DNA from: Pseudomonadota bacterium
Lineage (GTDB): Bacteria; Pseudomonadota; Alphaproteobacteria; UBA1280; RI-95
DNA: 64,000 nt
NCBI GenBank assembly: GCA_016125375.1
Contig: WGLU01000006.1
Location: 186,001 to 250,000, forward strand
Direction of reading: 5' to 3'
Shown: piece by piece, positions 17,749-24,883 of the stretch
Layout: the number at the start of each line of letters is the position of its first letter
Numbering within the stretch: position 1 is the stretch's first letter
Program-made: the position numbers and the translations under genes
The notes under the pieces: generated by a model
The model's input: only the letters and a program-made list of their open reading frames with translations
What the model was told of the DNA's origin: nothing
Database searches by the model: none

Positions 17749-18324
17749 ATGACCAAGAGCCAATGGCGTGATGCACGCCGTTGGGTATGGATTGCCTTTG
17801 GATTCCTGGCCTTTGTGATGCTGGTGGTACCCCTTGTGTTGATGAGCTACAGCCATTGGCTGCATAAGCCGGCACCTGTGGTACCCGAGAAACCGGCCCT
17901 TGTGCAGCCCGCGCTGCCACAGGTCGAGCCGGATGCTTCCAAGGCCGAACCCGCGCCTCTTCCCCCTGTCGACAAGGCAGAAAAGGACGCGCCGCCGACG
18001 CCGAAAGCTGACAAACAGCCCGAGGCCGTCAAACCCGCAACGCCTGCAAAACCGGCTACACCGGCCAAGCCGTTTGTCCATCCGGACACCGGTTACCTGA
18101 AGGGCAACAGCCTGACCATCCACACCTTCCCGAGCTACTACCCGGACGATACCGCAACGTTTGACTTTGTCCGGCGCGAGGTGTGTTTCAACAATATCGG
18201 CAACACCGTTTTGCCGACCGGCTGCTGGGCGGTGGAAGACCTTCACCCCAAATGGCAGCAGGACTTTGCCTTGTACTGCAGTCGCCACGCCGTGTCACCA
18301 CAGGCTTGTGGTCGCCGCTGGTAG
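17749..18324 (+). CDS. Membrane-anchored four-cysteine protein, paralogue 4
   Basis: A 191-residue unknown protein. A basic N-terminus is followed by one membrane helix (about residues 13-33), not a cleavable signal, then a Pro/Ala/Lys/Glu-rich linker with PATPAKPATPAKP repeats (about residues 45-105), then the cysteine domain F-D-F-x4-V-C-x12-C-x17-C-x9-C at the C-terminus. The linker would hold the domain away from the inner membrane. The ATG at 17749 has no ribosome site; AGGAG at 17705-17709 stands 6 bp before an in-frame ATT (17716), with a stop codon upstream of it, so a rare start adding 11 residues is possible. Confidence 0.8.
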   Translation: MTKSQWRDARRWVWIAFGFLAFVMLVVPLVLMSYSHWLHKPAPVVPEKPALVQPALPQVEPDASKAEPAPLPPVDKAEKDAPPTPKADKQPEAVKPATPAKPATPAKPFVHPDTGYLKGNSLTIHTFPSYYPDDTATFDFVRREVCFNNIGNTVLPTGCWAVEDLHPKWQQDFALYCSRHAVSPQACGRRW

Positions 18325-18327
18325 CGC

Positions 18328-18360
18328 ACGCCCCCGTTTTCACGGGGGCGTTTTCTTTTT
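18328..18360 (+). terminator. Rho-independent terminator after paralogue 4
   Basis: Perfect 10-bp stem ACGCCCCCGT / ACGGGGGCGT with loop TTTC, followed by a T-rich tract (TTTCTTTTT). It separates the cluster from pyrD. Confidence 0.93.
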
Positions 18361-18377
18361 CATAAAAACAGCCTAGC

Positions 18378-19439
18378 ATGGTGGGCATGAACACATTGGT
18401 GACCCGTCTGCTCCATCTTCTGCCGCCGGAAGCTGCGCACAATGCGGCTATCTGGGGGCTTTCCCGCGGCCTGGCACCGCGGGTGGTGCTGCCTGTCGAA
18501 AAACGCCTGCAACTGACTGTGGCGGGTGTCCCATTCCCACATCCGCTCGGGCTTGCTGCGGGGTTCGATAAGAATGCCTGCGCGCTGGATGCGCTCCTGC
18601 GGCTTGGATTTAGTCATATCGAGGCTGGTACAGTCACACCGTTGCCTCAGGCAGGTAATCCCAAGCCGCGTATTTTCCGTCTTCAAGAAGATGCCGCCAT
18701 CATCAACCGCTTGGGTTTTAACAATGCCGGGCTGGAAGCATTTTGTGCACATTTGGCCAAACGTTCCGGCAAAGGCGTGGTGGGTGCCAATATCGGGTGC
18801 AACAAGGCCAGCTCCGACCGCGTGGCGGATTTTGTGGCAGGTCTGCAAAAGGTGTATCCGCTGGCGAGCTATGTGACCGTGAATGTGTCGTCCCCCAACA
18901 CACCCAATCTGCGGGACATGCAGGCGGAGGAACACTTGACCAGCTTGTTGGCCGCACTGGATGATGCCCGTAAGAAGCTCCACGACCGGGGGGTGAAACC
19001 GCGCCCGCTCTTCCTCAAAGTTGCGCCTGATGTTGCAGAAGAGGGCGAGCATCCGCTGGTGGATATGGCCGTCCGTCACGGCCTGAGCGGCTTGATTGTC
19101 AGCAATACGACCGTATCCCGTCCCGAAGGGCTTCTCAGCCATAACAAGCAAGAGGCAGGTGGCCTGAGCGGCACACCGTTGTTTGAGGCCTCCACAGTTC
19201 AGCTCCGCCGGTTATATAAATACGCAAACGGTGCGTTGATTTTCGTCGGTGCCGGTGGTGTGCGCACAGGAGAGGATGCCTACGCTAAAATCCGGGCAGG
19301 CGCATCGCTTGTGCAAGGCTATACAGGTTTTATTTACGGCGGCTCTGGCTATGTGCCTGCTGTTCTGGAAGGGCTTCTTGCCTGTATGGAGCGCGATAAG
19401 GTGACCCATATCCGTCAGGCTGTCGGCGCCGACGCATGA
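18378..19439 (+). CDS. pyrD: Dihydroorotate dehydrogenase (quinone), class 2
   Basis: A 353-residue membrane-associated flavoenzyme oxidising dihydroorotate to orotate with quinone as acceptor, step four of pyrimidine synthesis. The amphipathic N-terminal extension typical of class 2, AAGFDKNA, INRLGFNN, the catalytic Ser region NVSSPNTPNL, SNTT and GAGGVRTGEDA are all present. The start is either 18378 or the ATG three codons later; neither has a clear ribosome site. The stop overlaps the next gene by 4 bp. pyrE lies nearby at 22436. Confidence 0.96.
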   Translation: MVGMNTLVTRLLHLLPPEAAHNAAIWGLSRGLAPRVVLPVEKRLQLTVAGVPFPHPLGLAAGFDKNACALDALLRLGFSHIEAGTVTPLPQAGNPKPRIFRLQEDAAIINRLGFNNAGLEAFCAHLAKRSGKGVVGANIGCNKASSDRVADFVAGLQKVYPLASYVTVNVSSPNTPNLRDMQAEEHLTSLLAALDDARKKLHDRGVKPRPLFLKVAPDVAEEGEHPLVDMAVRHGLSGLIVSNTTVSRPEGLLSHNKQEAGGLSGTPLFEASTVQLRRLYKYANGALIFVGAGGVRTGEDAYAKIRAGASLVQGYTGFIYGGSGYVPAVLEGLLACMERDKVTHIRQAVGADA

Positions 19440-20287
19440 CCCTTGAGCTGACCCTGCTGGTTTTGCTGTCTGCCATCCTGCATGCCGGATGGAACACGCT
19501 GCTCAAAAAAGGAGGGGACCGGTTTCTAAGCTTGGTTTCCATGGCTGTGGTCCATATGGTTCCCTGCCTGCTGATGATCCCCTTTGTGCCGCTGCCCGAT
19601 GCCGCAACAGCCCAGTGGCTTGCCATGTCGCTCGTGTTCAATGTGGCCTATCAGATTTTCCTGTCGTGGGCATACAAGCACGGGGATTTGTCGCAGGTGT
19701 ATCCCATCGCCCGTGGTTCCGGACCGCTGTGGGTGGCGCTAACGGCACCGCTTTTTTACGGCACGGTGATGCCGTGGTATGCACAGGGGGCTGTGGCTCT
19801 GATTTGTACAGGCCTGTTCACACTCGGTATTCGCCGGGGAATGTTGAAACCAGAAAATCTTCGTCCGCTCCTCCTCGCGCTGGCAACAGGTATGCTGATT
19901 GCCAGCTACCTGATGACCGATGCAGCGGGTGTACGGGCTGCCCCCGTGGTTTGGACGTTCATCGCCTGGCAGGGGTTTACGCTGGGCAGCACCATGATGG
20001 TGGTTGCCATCTGTGTGCATAAACGCGGGTGGCAGAAATACGTACGGCAGAACTGGCGGCGGGATGTGGTCCGTGGCCTGATGGGGTTTGTGAGCTACGG
20101 GATTATCCTGTACGTCCTGCGCAGTGGCCCAGTGGCAGAGGTCGTGGCCCTGCGTGAAACCAGCGTTATTTTTGCAGCCGTACTCGGGTGGCTTTTTTTG
20201 GGGGAAGGATTCGGCAAGCGGCGGATTGCAGGGGCAATTTTTGTCGCCAGCGGTGTTTTACTCCTCAAGCTCGGGGCTTTGTTGTAG
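19436..20287 (+). CDS. EamA/DMT-family transporter
   Basis: A 283-residue protein with about ten membrane helices in two homologous halves, the EamA drug/metabolite transporter architecture. Motifs such as HAGWNTLLKK at the first helix, QVYPIARGSGPLWVAL and LRETSVIFAAVLGWLFLGE are characteristic of the family. Substrate cannot be inferred. Starts within ATGA at the end of pyrD, so translation is coupled. Confidence 0.88.
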   Translation: MTLELTLLVLLSAILHAGWNTLLKKGGDRFLSLVSMAVVHMVPCLLMIPFVPLPDAATAQWLAMSLVFNVAYQIFLSWAYKHGDLSQVYPIARGSGPLWVALTAPLFYGTVMPWYAQGAVALICTGLFTLGIRRGMLKPENLRPLLLALATGMLIASYLMTDAAGVRAAPVVWTFIAWQGFTLGSTMMVVAICVHKRGWQKYVRQNWRRDVVRGLMGFVSYGIILYVLRSGPVAEVVALRETSVIFAAVLGWLFLGEGFGKRRIAGAIFVASGVLLLKLGALL

Positions 20288-20321
20288 ACTGCCCGCTACC
20301 ACTTCAAAAAGGGTCGTGCAG

Positions 20322-21332
20322 ATGAATATCACCATCGTCACCGATGCTTGGAAACCCCAAGTCAACGGCGTTGTCCGTAACTACGAGAGCCTGACCAAAG
20401 TTTTCCGCGAACGGGGTAACAAGGTCACCTTTATCAGCCCGCTGGACTTTATGACGGTGCCATGCCCCACGTATCCAGAGATCTCCCTCGCGATATTCCC
20501 CAAGCGTAAGTTGGTCAAACTGCTGGAGGCCTCCAACCCCGAGCGCATCCACATTGCGACCGAAGGTCCTCTGGGCTGGGCCGCGCGCGCCTACTGCATC
20601 AAAAACGGCCTGCCGTTTACCACCTGTTATCACACCAAGTTCCCCGAATACATCCACGAGCGCTTTAGTATTCCGCTGGACTGGAGCTACGGTCTGATGC
20701 GTAAGTTCCACGATGCCGCCACGACCACGTTGATTAACACCGACGGTGTGTATGACGAGCTGACTCTGCGTCGCTTCAACCACTTGCGTAAGCGTCGCAT
20801 GGGTGTGGATGGTAGAATCTTCCAACAAGGGGAAAAGGACTTTCTGAAGCACCTGCCGCGGCCAATTTTTGTCTGCCACGGACGCATTGCGGTGGAAAAG
20901 AACCTCGAAGCCTTCCTCAAACTCGATCTGCCGGGCACCAAGTTGGTTATCGGCCCGGGGCCGCTGCTGCCGTACCTGAAGAAAAAATATCCGGACGTTG
21001 TGTTCACCGGCTATGTACCGGATGAGGAGATGAGCAAGATGCTCGCCGCCAGTGACGTGATGGTTTTCCCCAGTTTCACCGAAACCTTTGGTCTGGTACA
21101 GCTGGAAGCCATGGCCTGTGGCCTGCCTGTTGCCGCCCTGCCGGTGACAGGTCCGAACGAGATTGTGGGCAAAAGCGGCGCTGGCGTACTGGATACCGAT
21201 CTGCGTAAAGCAGCCCTTGCCGCACTCGACATCAATGGCGATACCTGCCGCAAGCACGCCTTGCAGTTCAAATGGGAAGATGGTGCGGACGACTTTTTGG
21301 GTGCCCTCACCCCCCTTGCCAAGAGCGCCTGA
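20322..21332 (+). CDS. GT4-family glycosyltransferase, paralogue A
   Basis: A 336-residue glycosyltransferase with two Rossmann-like domains. The N-terminus MNITIVTDAWKPQVNGV holds the glycine-rich acceptor loop; the C-terminal half has HGRIAVEKNLEAFL, and the E-x7-E nucleotide-sugar motif in TETFGLVQLEAMACGLP. The family includes enzymes adding sugars to membrane lipids; the substrate here is unknown. It lies 34 bp after the EamA gene and is convergent with a close paralogue across a shared terminator. Confidence 0.9.
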   Translation: MNITIVTDAWKPQVNGVVRNYESLTKVFRERGNKVTFISPLDFMTVPCPTYPEISLAIFPKRKLVKLLEASNPERIHIATEGPLGWAARAYCIKNGLPFTTCYHTKFPEYIHERFSIPLDWSYGLMRKFHDAATTTLINTDGVYDELTLRRFNHLRKRRMGVDGRIFQQGEKDFLKHLPRPIFVCHGRIAVEKNLEAFLKLDLPGTKLVIGPGPLLPYLKKKYPDVVFTGYVPDEEMSKMLAASDVMVFPSFTETFGLVQLEAMACGLPVAALPVTGPNEIVGKSGAGVLDTDLRKAALAALDINGDTCRKHALQFKWEDGADDFLGALTPLAKSA

Positions 21333-21340
21333 TTAAGTAA

Positions 21341-21368
21341 ACACCCCCGTGTTGCGGGGGTGTTTTTT
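21341..21368. terminator. Terminator shared by two convergent glycosyltransferase genes
   Basis: Stem ACACCCCCG / CGGGGGTGT with loop TGTTG, followed by T5 on the plus strand. It overlaps the stop of the minus-strand gene and may serve both. Confidence 0.9.
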
Positions 21369-22422
21369 AGGCGCGTTTTTTCTGTTTCATAACCGGAAAG
21401 GCCGCCGGGTCGAACAGGGCAAGATTATCCACAAACTGCTGTGTGGCATTCTGCCATGTAAACTGCTCGGCATGTTTACGGCAGGCTTTGTGGTCCAGCT
21501 CCAGTGCCTGCAATGCTGCGGCCTTCAGGTTGCTGGCCAGAACGCCCACAGGGGCCTTGCCAATGATGTCCTTGGGCCCTGTAACGGGAAATGCTGCAAC
21601 AGGCAGGCCACAGGCCAATGCCTCCAGCACCACATTGCCAAAAGTTTCCGTTACGCTGGGGAAGACCATAACGTCGGCCGATTGCAGGTGGGCAACCATT
21701 TCCGTGTCCGACAGATGACCGGTAAAAATCACCTGCGGGTATTTGCGCCGCAGTTTGGGCAGGTCGGGGCCGTCACCGATAATGACTTTATGACCGGGCA
21801 GGTCGAGCTTGAGAAAAGCCTCGAGATTCTTTTCCACCGCAATACGTCCGTGGCAGATGAAGATGGGGCCGGTGAGTTCTGTCAGGCGGCTGCGGGGCGC
21901 AGGTTTGAATACTGTCAGGTCAACGCCGCGGGACCACAGAACCGGATTGTTGAACCCCCAGCCTTTCAGGGTCTCTATCATGGATGGGGCAGGGACCATG
22001 ACCCGCTGGCCCGCATTATGGAAGCGGCGCAGGAGCGCATAACTTACCCCGACAGGCAGGCCGGAGCGGGCCTGCACATACTCCGGAAACTTGGTATGGT
22101 AGGCCGTCGTGAACGGAATGCCCTGACGCACACAGACGGCGCGGGCCGCCCAGCCCAACGGACCTTCGGTCGCGATGTGAATGGCGTTTTCGTTGCAGCG
22201 GTCGATCAGGCGTTCCATCTTGGGTCCGGCAAAGAGTGAGAGGCGGATTTCCGGATACGTCGGGCAGGGGATGGTTTTAAAGTCGTTCGGGGTGACAAAG
22301 GTCAACTGGCCGCCATTTTCGCGGATGATGCGCTGCGTGGTTTGCAGGGTGCGTACCACGCCGTTTGTCTGCGGCAGCCAGGCATCGGTGACGACAAGGG
22401 CGTTGATATGGCTCATAGGCAT
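21367..22422 (-). CDS. GT4-family glycosyltransferase, paralogue B
   Basis: A 351-residue paralogue of the gene at 20322, facing it. It shares long blocks with it: VVTDAWLPQTNGVVR, IHIATEGPLGWAARA, YHTKFPEY, ICHGRIAVEKNLEAFLKL and TETFGNVVLEALACGLP. It keeps the usual W-S-R-G-V-D-L segment in the middle, which paralogue A has changed to RRMGVDG, so the two may use different substrates. It lies 13 bp downstream of pyrE. The starts at 22422 and 22416 are both possible; GGAG lies upstream. Confidence 0.9.
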   Translation of the reverse strand: MPMSHINALVVTDAWLPQTNGVVRTLQTTQRIIRENGGQLTFVTPNDFKTIPCPTYPEIRLSLFAGPKMERLIDRCNENAIHIATEGPLGWAARAVCVRQGIPFTTAYHTKFPEYVQARSGLPVGVSYALLRRFHNAGQRVMVPAPSMIETLKGWGFNNPVLWSRGVDLTVFKPAPRSRLTELTGPIFICHGRIAVEKNLEAFLKLDLPGHKVIIGDGPDLPKLRRKYPQVIFTGHLSDTEMVAHLQSADVMVFPSVTETFGNVVLEALACGLPVAAFPVTGPKDIIGKAPVGVLASNLKAAALQALELDHKACRKHAEQFTWQNATQQFVDNLALFDPAAFPVMKQKKRA

Positions 22423-22435
22423 GGGGGCGGAACTC

Positions 22436-23011
22436 CTAACCGAGGTTTTTTAAATCGCTGAGGGTCAGCAAGGGTATCAGGGTGAGATTGTGGGCATTCA
22501 GCTCTTCCGTGGCCCCTTCCTCGCGGTCGACAACGGTCAGGACGTAGCTGACATGGCCACCGGCCGCGCGGATGGCTTCCGCCGCTTTCAGGATAGAACC
22601 GCCCGTGGTTGTGACGTCCTCAATCAAGACAGTATGGGCACCTTTGTAAAATACCCCGTCGATGAGCTTATTGGTGCCATGCCCTTTGGCCTGCTTACGG
22701 ACGAAAAAGGCACCTTTAAGCATCTGGTCCGGGCAACGGGCACAAATACTGGCGACGAGGGGAATACCGCCTGTTTCCATCCCGCCAATCAGGTCGCAGT
22801 CCATGGGTTTGAGTTTCTCAATCATCAGGTCGGCGATAAGCTTGGCACCGCGGGTGTGCATGGCTGTGGGTTTGAGATCGATGAAATGGGTACTGGTCCT
22901 GCCCGAGGAAAGCTTGAACGGCACGTCGGATTCGCGGTACGAAAGGTCGGCCAGGAGCCGTAGCAGTTCGGACACAGCAGGCGTGTATTCTTTCAGGGTG
23001 TGGGCGTGCAT
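22436..23011 (-). CDS. pyrE: Orotate phosphoribosyltransferase
   Basis: A 191-residue type I phosphoribosyltransferase joining orotate to PRPP to give OMP. The PRPP-binding motif VLIEDVTTTGGS (about residues 127-138) and the Lys/Arg-rich loop FVRKQAKGHGTN are intact. First gene of a two-gene unit with glycosyltransferase B. Confidence 0.96.
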   Translation of the reverse strand: MHAHTLKEYTPAVSELLRLLADLSYRESDVPFKLSSGRTSTHFIDLKPTAMHTRGAKLIADLMIEKLKPMDCDLIGGMETGGIPLVASICARCPDQMLKGAFFVRKQAKGHGTNKLIDGVFYKGAHTVLIEDVTTTGGSILKAAEAIRAAGGHVSYVLTVVDREEGATEELNAHNLTLIPLLTLSDLKNLG

Positions 23012-23097
23012 GGTCTGTTTCCTTGTTCAAAAAGGTTCAGACAGTATATATGATTTACGTTCGCCCTGACAAACGGCGCAACAATAAGGACAAGCAG

Positions 23098-23976
23098 ATG
23101 CGTATTGCCGTTATTTTTAATCCCGTTTCCGGCCGCTATAAAGTGGATGATGTGGCTGCGATCAAGGCAGCACTCCGTCAGGCCGGACATGATGTGACAG
23201 CTTATGCCTCCCGTCATGCAGGGGATATTGAAATACGCACGCGTGAAGCTGTGGAAACCAGCGATCTCATCATGGCTGTCGGTGGTGATGGGACATTTAA
23301 TGAAGTCATCAATGGACTTGCCGGCTCTCAGGTACCTTTCCTGCCCGTACCCATGGGCACGGCTAATGTTCTGTCTTTCGAGCGCGGGTATGGCCGTAAA
23401 CCTGCCGAGGTTGCCGCTGCTGTTGCGGCTATGAAAACAGTGACCTATGCGCCTGGTATCGCCAATGGCCGCCGATTTGTCCTGATGGCGAGCGCAGGCG
23501 CCGATGCCTGGGCCGTTCATCTTGTCAGCGGCAAACTGAAAAAATATGTCGGACCGTTGGCCTATGTCTGGTCCGGTCTGCTGGCGTTTATCAAACACGG
23601 CCGTCAGCGATATCGCGTAACGGTGGATGGCCGCCGACTGGATGTTGACGGTGTTATCATTACCCGCGCCCGTTACTACGGCGGCCCGTTTATTGTGGCG
23701 GCAGAGGCGAATATGGAAAGCGACCGCCTCTATGCCGTGTTGCTGGAGAGTGTATCCTTCTGGCGGATACCGCTGGTATTGCTGGCTGCCCTGCGCGGCA
23801 GGTTGGAACGGGTTGCAGGTGTACGGGTGCTGCGATGTACACAGGTCACTGTGACGGCGGACGGCCAGACGCCGTTCCAGACAGACGGGGATGACCGTGG
23901 CCTACTGCCTTTACAGGTAGCCGTAGACGACCGTGCCATCAAACTGGTGCAACCGGCACCAAAAGCAAAAGCCTAA
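23098..23976 (+). CDS. Diacylglycerol kinase family lipid kinase
   Basis: A 292-residue lipid kinase of the DagK/YegS/BmrU fold. The ATP-binding motif VGGDGTFNEVINGL (about residues 61-74) and the N-terminal IFNPVSGR are diagnostic. It would phosphorylate diacylglycerol or a related lipid. The start at 23098 has AAGGA 10 bp upstream; the open frame further up lacks support. Its last codons overlap the convergent transporter by 4 bp. Confidence 0.9.
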   Translation: MRIAVIFNPVSGRYKVDDVAAIKAALRQAGHDVTAYASRHAGDIEIRTREAVETSDLIMAVGGDGTFNEVINGLAGSQVPFLPVPMGTANVLSFERGYGRKPAEVAAAVAAMKTVTYAPGIANGRRFVLMASAGADAWAVHLVSGKLKKYVGPLAYVWSGLLAFIKHGRQRYRVTVDGRRLDVDGVIITRARYYGGPFIVAAEANMESDRLYAVLLESVSFWRIPLVLLAALRGRLERVAGVRVLRCTQVTVTADGQTPFQTDGDDRGLLPLQVAVDDRAIKLVQPAPKAKA

Positions 23977-24866
23977 CCGCGCCCCAGCCAGATCAGCAGA
24001 ATTGCCGACGCAACAAACAGGATGCCCGCCCAAATGTTGGAGCGGTCGGTAACGCCGCGCATTTTGTTGAAAGCCATCACCCACAAAGGGGCAGCCAGCG
24101 AGATGGTGGTTACATACGTCGGGTTGGGTGTCAGGTGCATGGCCATATTCTTGGTGACCATCGTGGTCAGGATAACAACCATCATCACCAGCCCGTACTT
24201 GATGGCGTGGGGAGTAAAAAACTCGTGCACGCGCAGGCGACGGGTTTGCCACCAGCGCCCTGCCATGGAAACGGTGCCCGCCATCAGGCTCACCGTAAAA
24301 CCATAACCTACAATCCCGCCCCATAAGGCATCACCCACGTGGCTCATAGCCGTTTTGTTCAAAATATCGATAAACCCACCCATGACAATAACCGGTACCA
24401 AGAAACGGATGGCGCTGGCGCTGATGGGATCCTTGCGGAAAAACGCCATGGCCGAAACAGCCATGACAACGGCGAGAACAACACCTGCAAAGCGCACGGG
24501 TTCGGCTAGGAGCGCCATGCGGTAATCCGGCGCAATCGCCAGCCATAAGGCGAATCCTATCCAGATGCCCATGGGGCTGAGGCGGGACGTCGGCCCCGCG
24601 CCGAACTGGCGGGCGCTGTTAAAAACCATGGTGTCGCTGATGCCGACCAGCACGCCGTTGGTCAGAATGGCGGCGTAGTAGATGGGACTGTCCGGCAGGG
24701 GGATAAGGCAAACAACGGGCAAGAGGGCCAGAGCAACGCCAAAACCGCGCCAGAACATCAGCGTGGAGCCCGTCAGCCCGGCCTGCTGGTTGACCAGAAC
24801 AAACCCTGCAGCACCAAGGCTTTTAAGGATGGCCCATGGCCACCAGAGCAGGAGCAGTAGCTCCAT
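23973..24866 (-). CDS. EamA/DMT-family transporter
   Basis: A 297-residue protein with about ten membrane helices starting MELLLLLWWPWAILKSLG; the two-half EamA topology is visible. It belongs to a different branch from the transporter at 19436. ATG at 24866 has AGGAG 7 bp upstream, so the 25 extra residues of the open frame, which overlap pheT, are not used. It follows pheT by 17 bp and is likely the last gene of that operon. Substrate unknown. Confidence 0.85.
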   Translation of the reverse strand: MELLLLLWWPWAILKSLGAAGFVLVNQQAGLTGSTLMFWRGFGVALALLPVVCLIPLPDSPIYYAAILTNGVLVGISDTMVFNSARQFGAGPTSRLSPMGIWIGFALWLAIAPDYRMALLAEPVRFAGVVLAVVMAVSAMAFFRKDPISASAIRFLVPVIVMGGFIDILNKTAMSHVGDALWGGIVGYGFTVSLMAGTVSMAGRWWQTRRLRVHEFFTPHAIKYGLVMMVVILTTMVTKNMAMHLTPNPTYVTTISLAAPLWVMAFNKMRGVTDRSNIWAGILFVASAILLIWLGRG

Positions 24867-24883
24867 ATGCGTACTCCTGTGCC

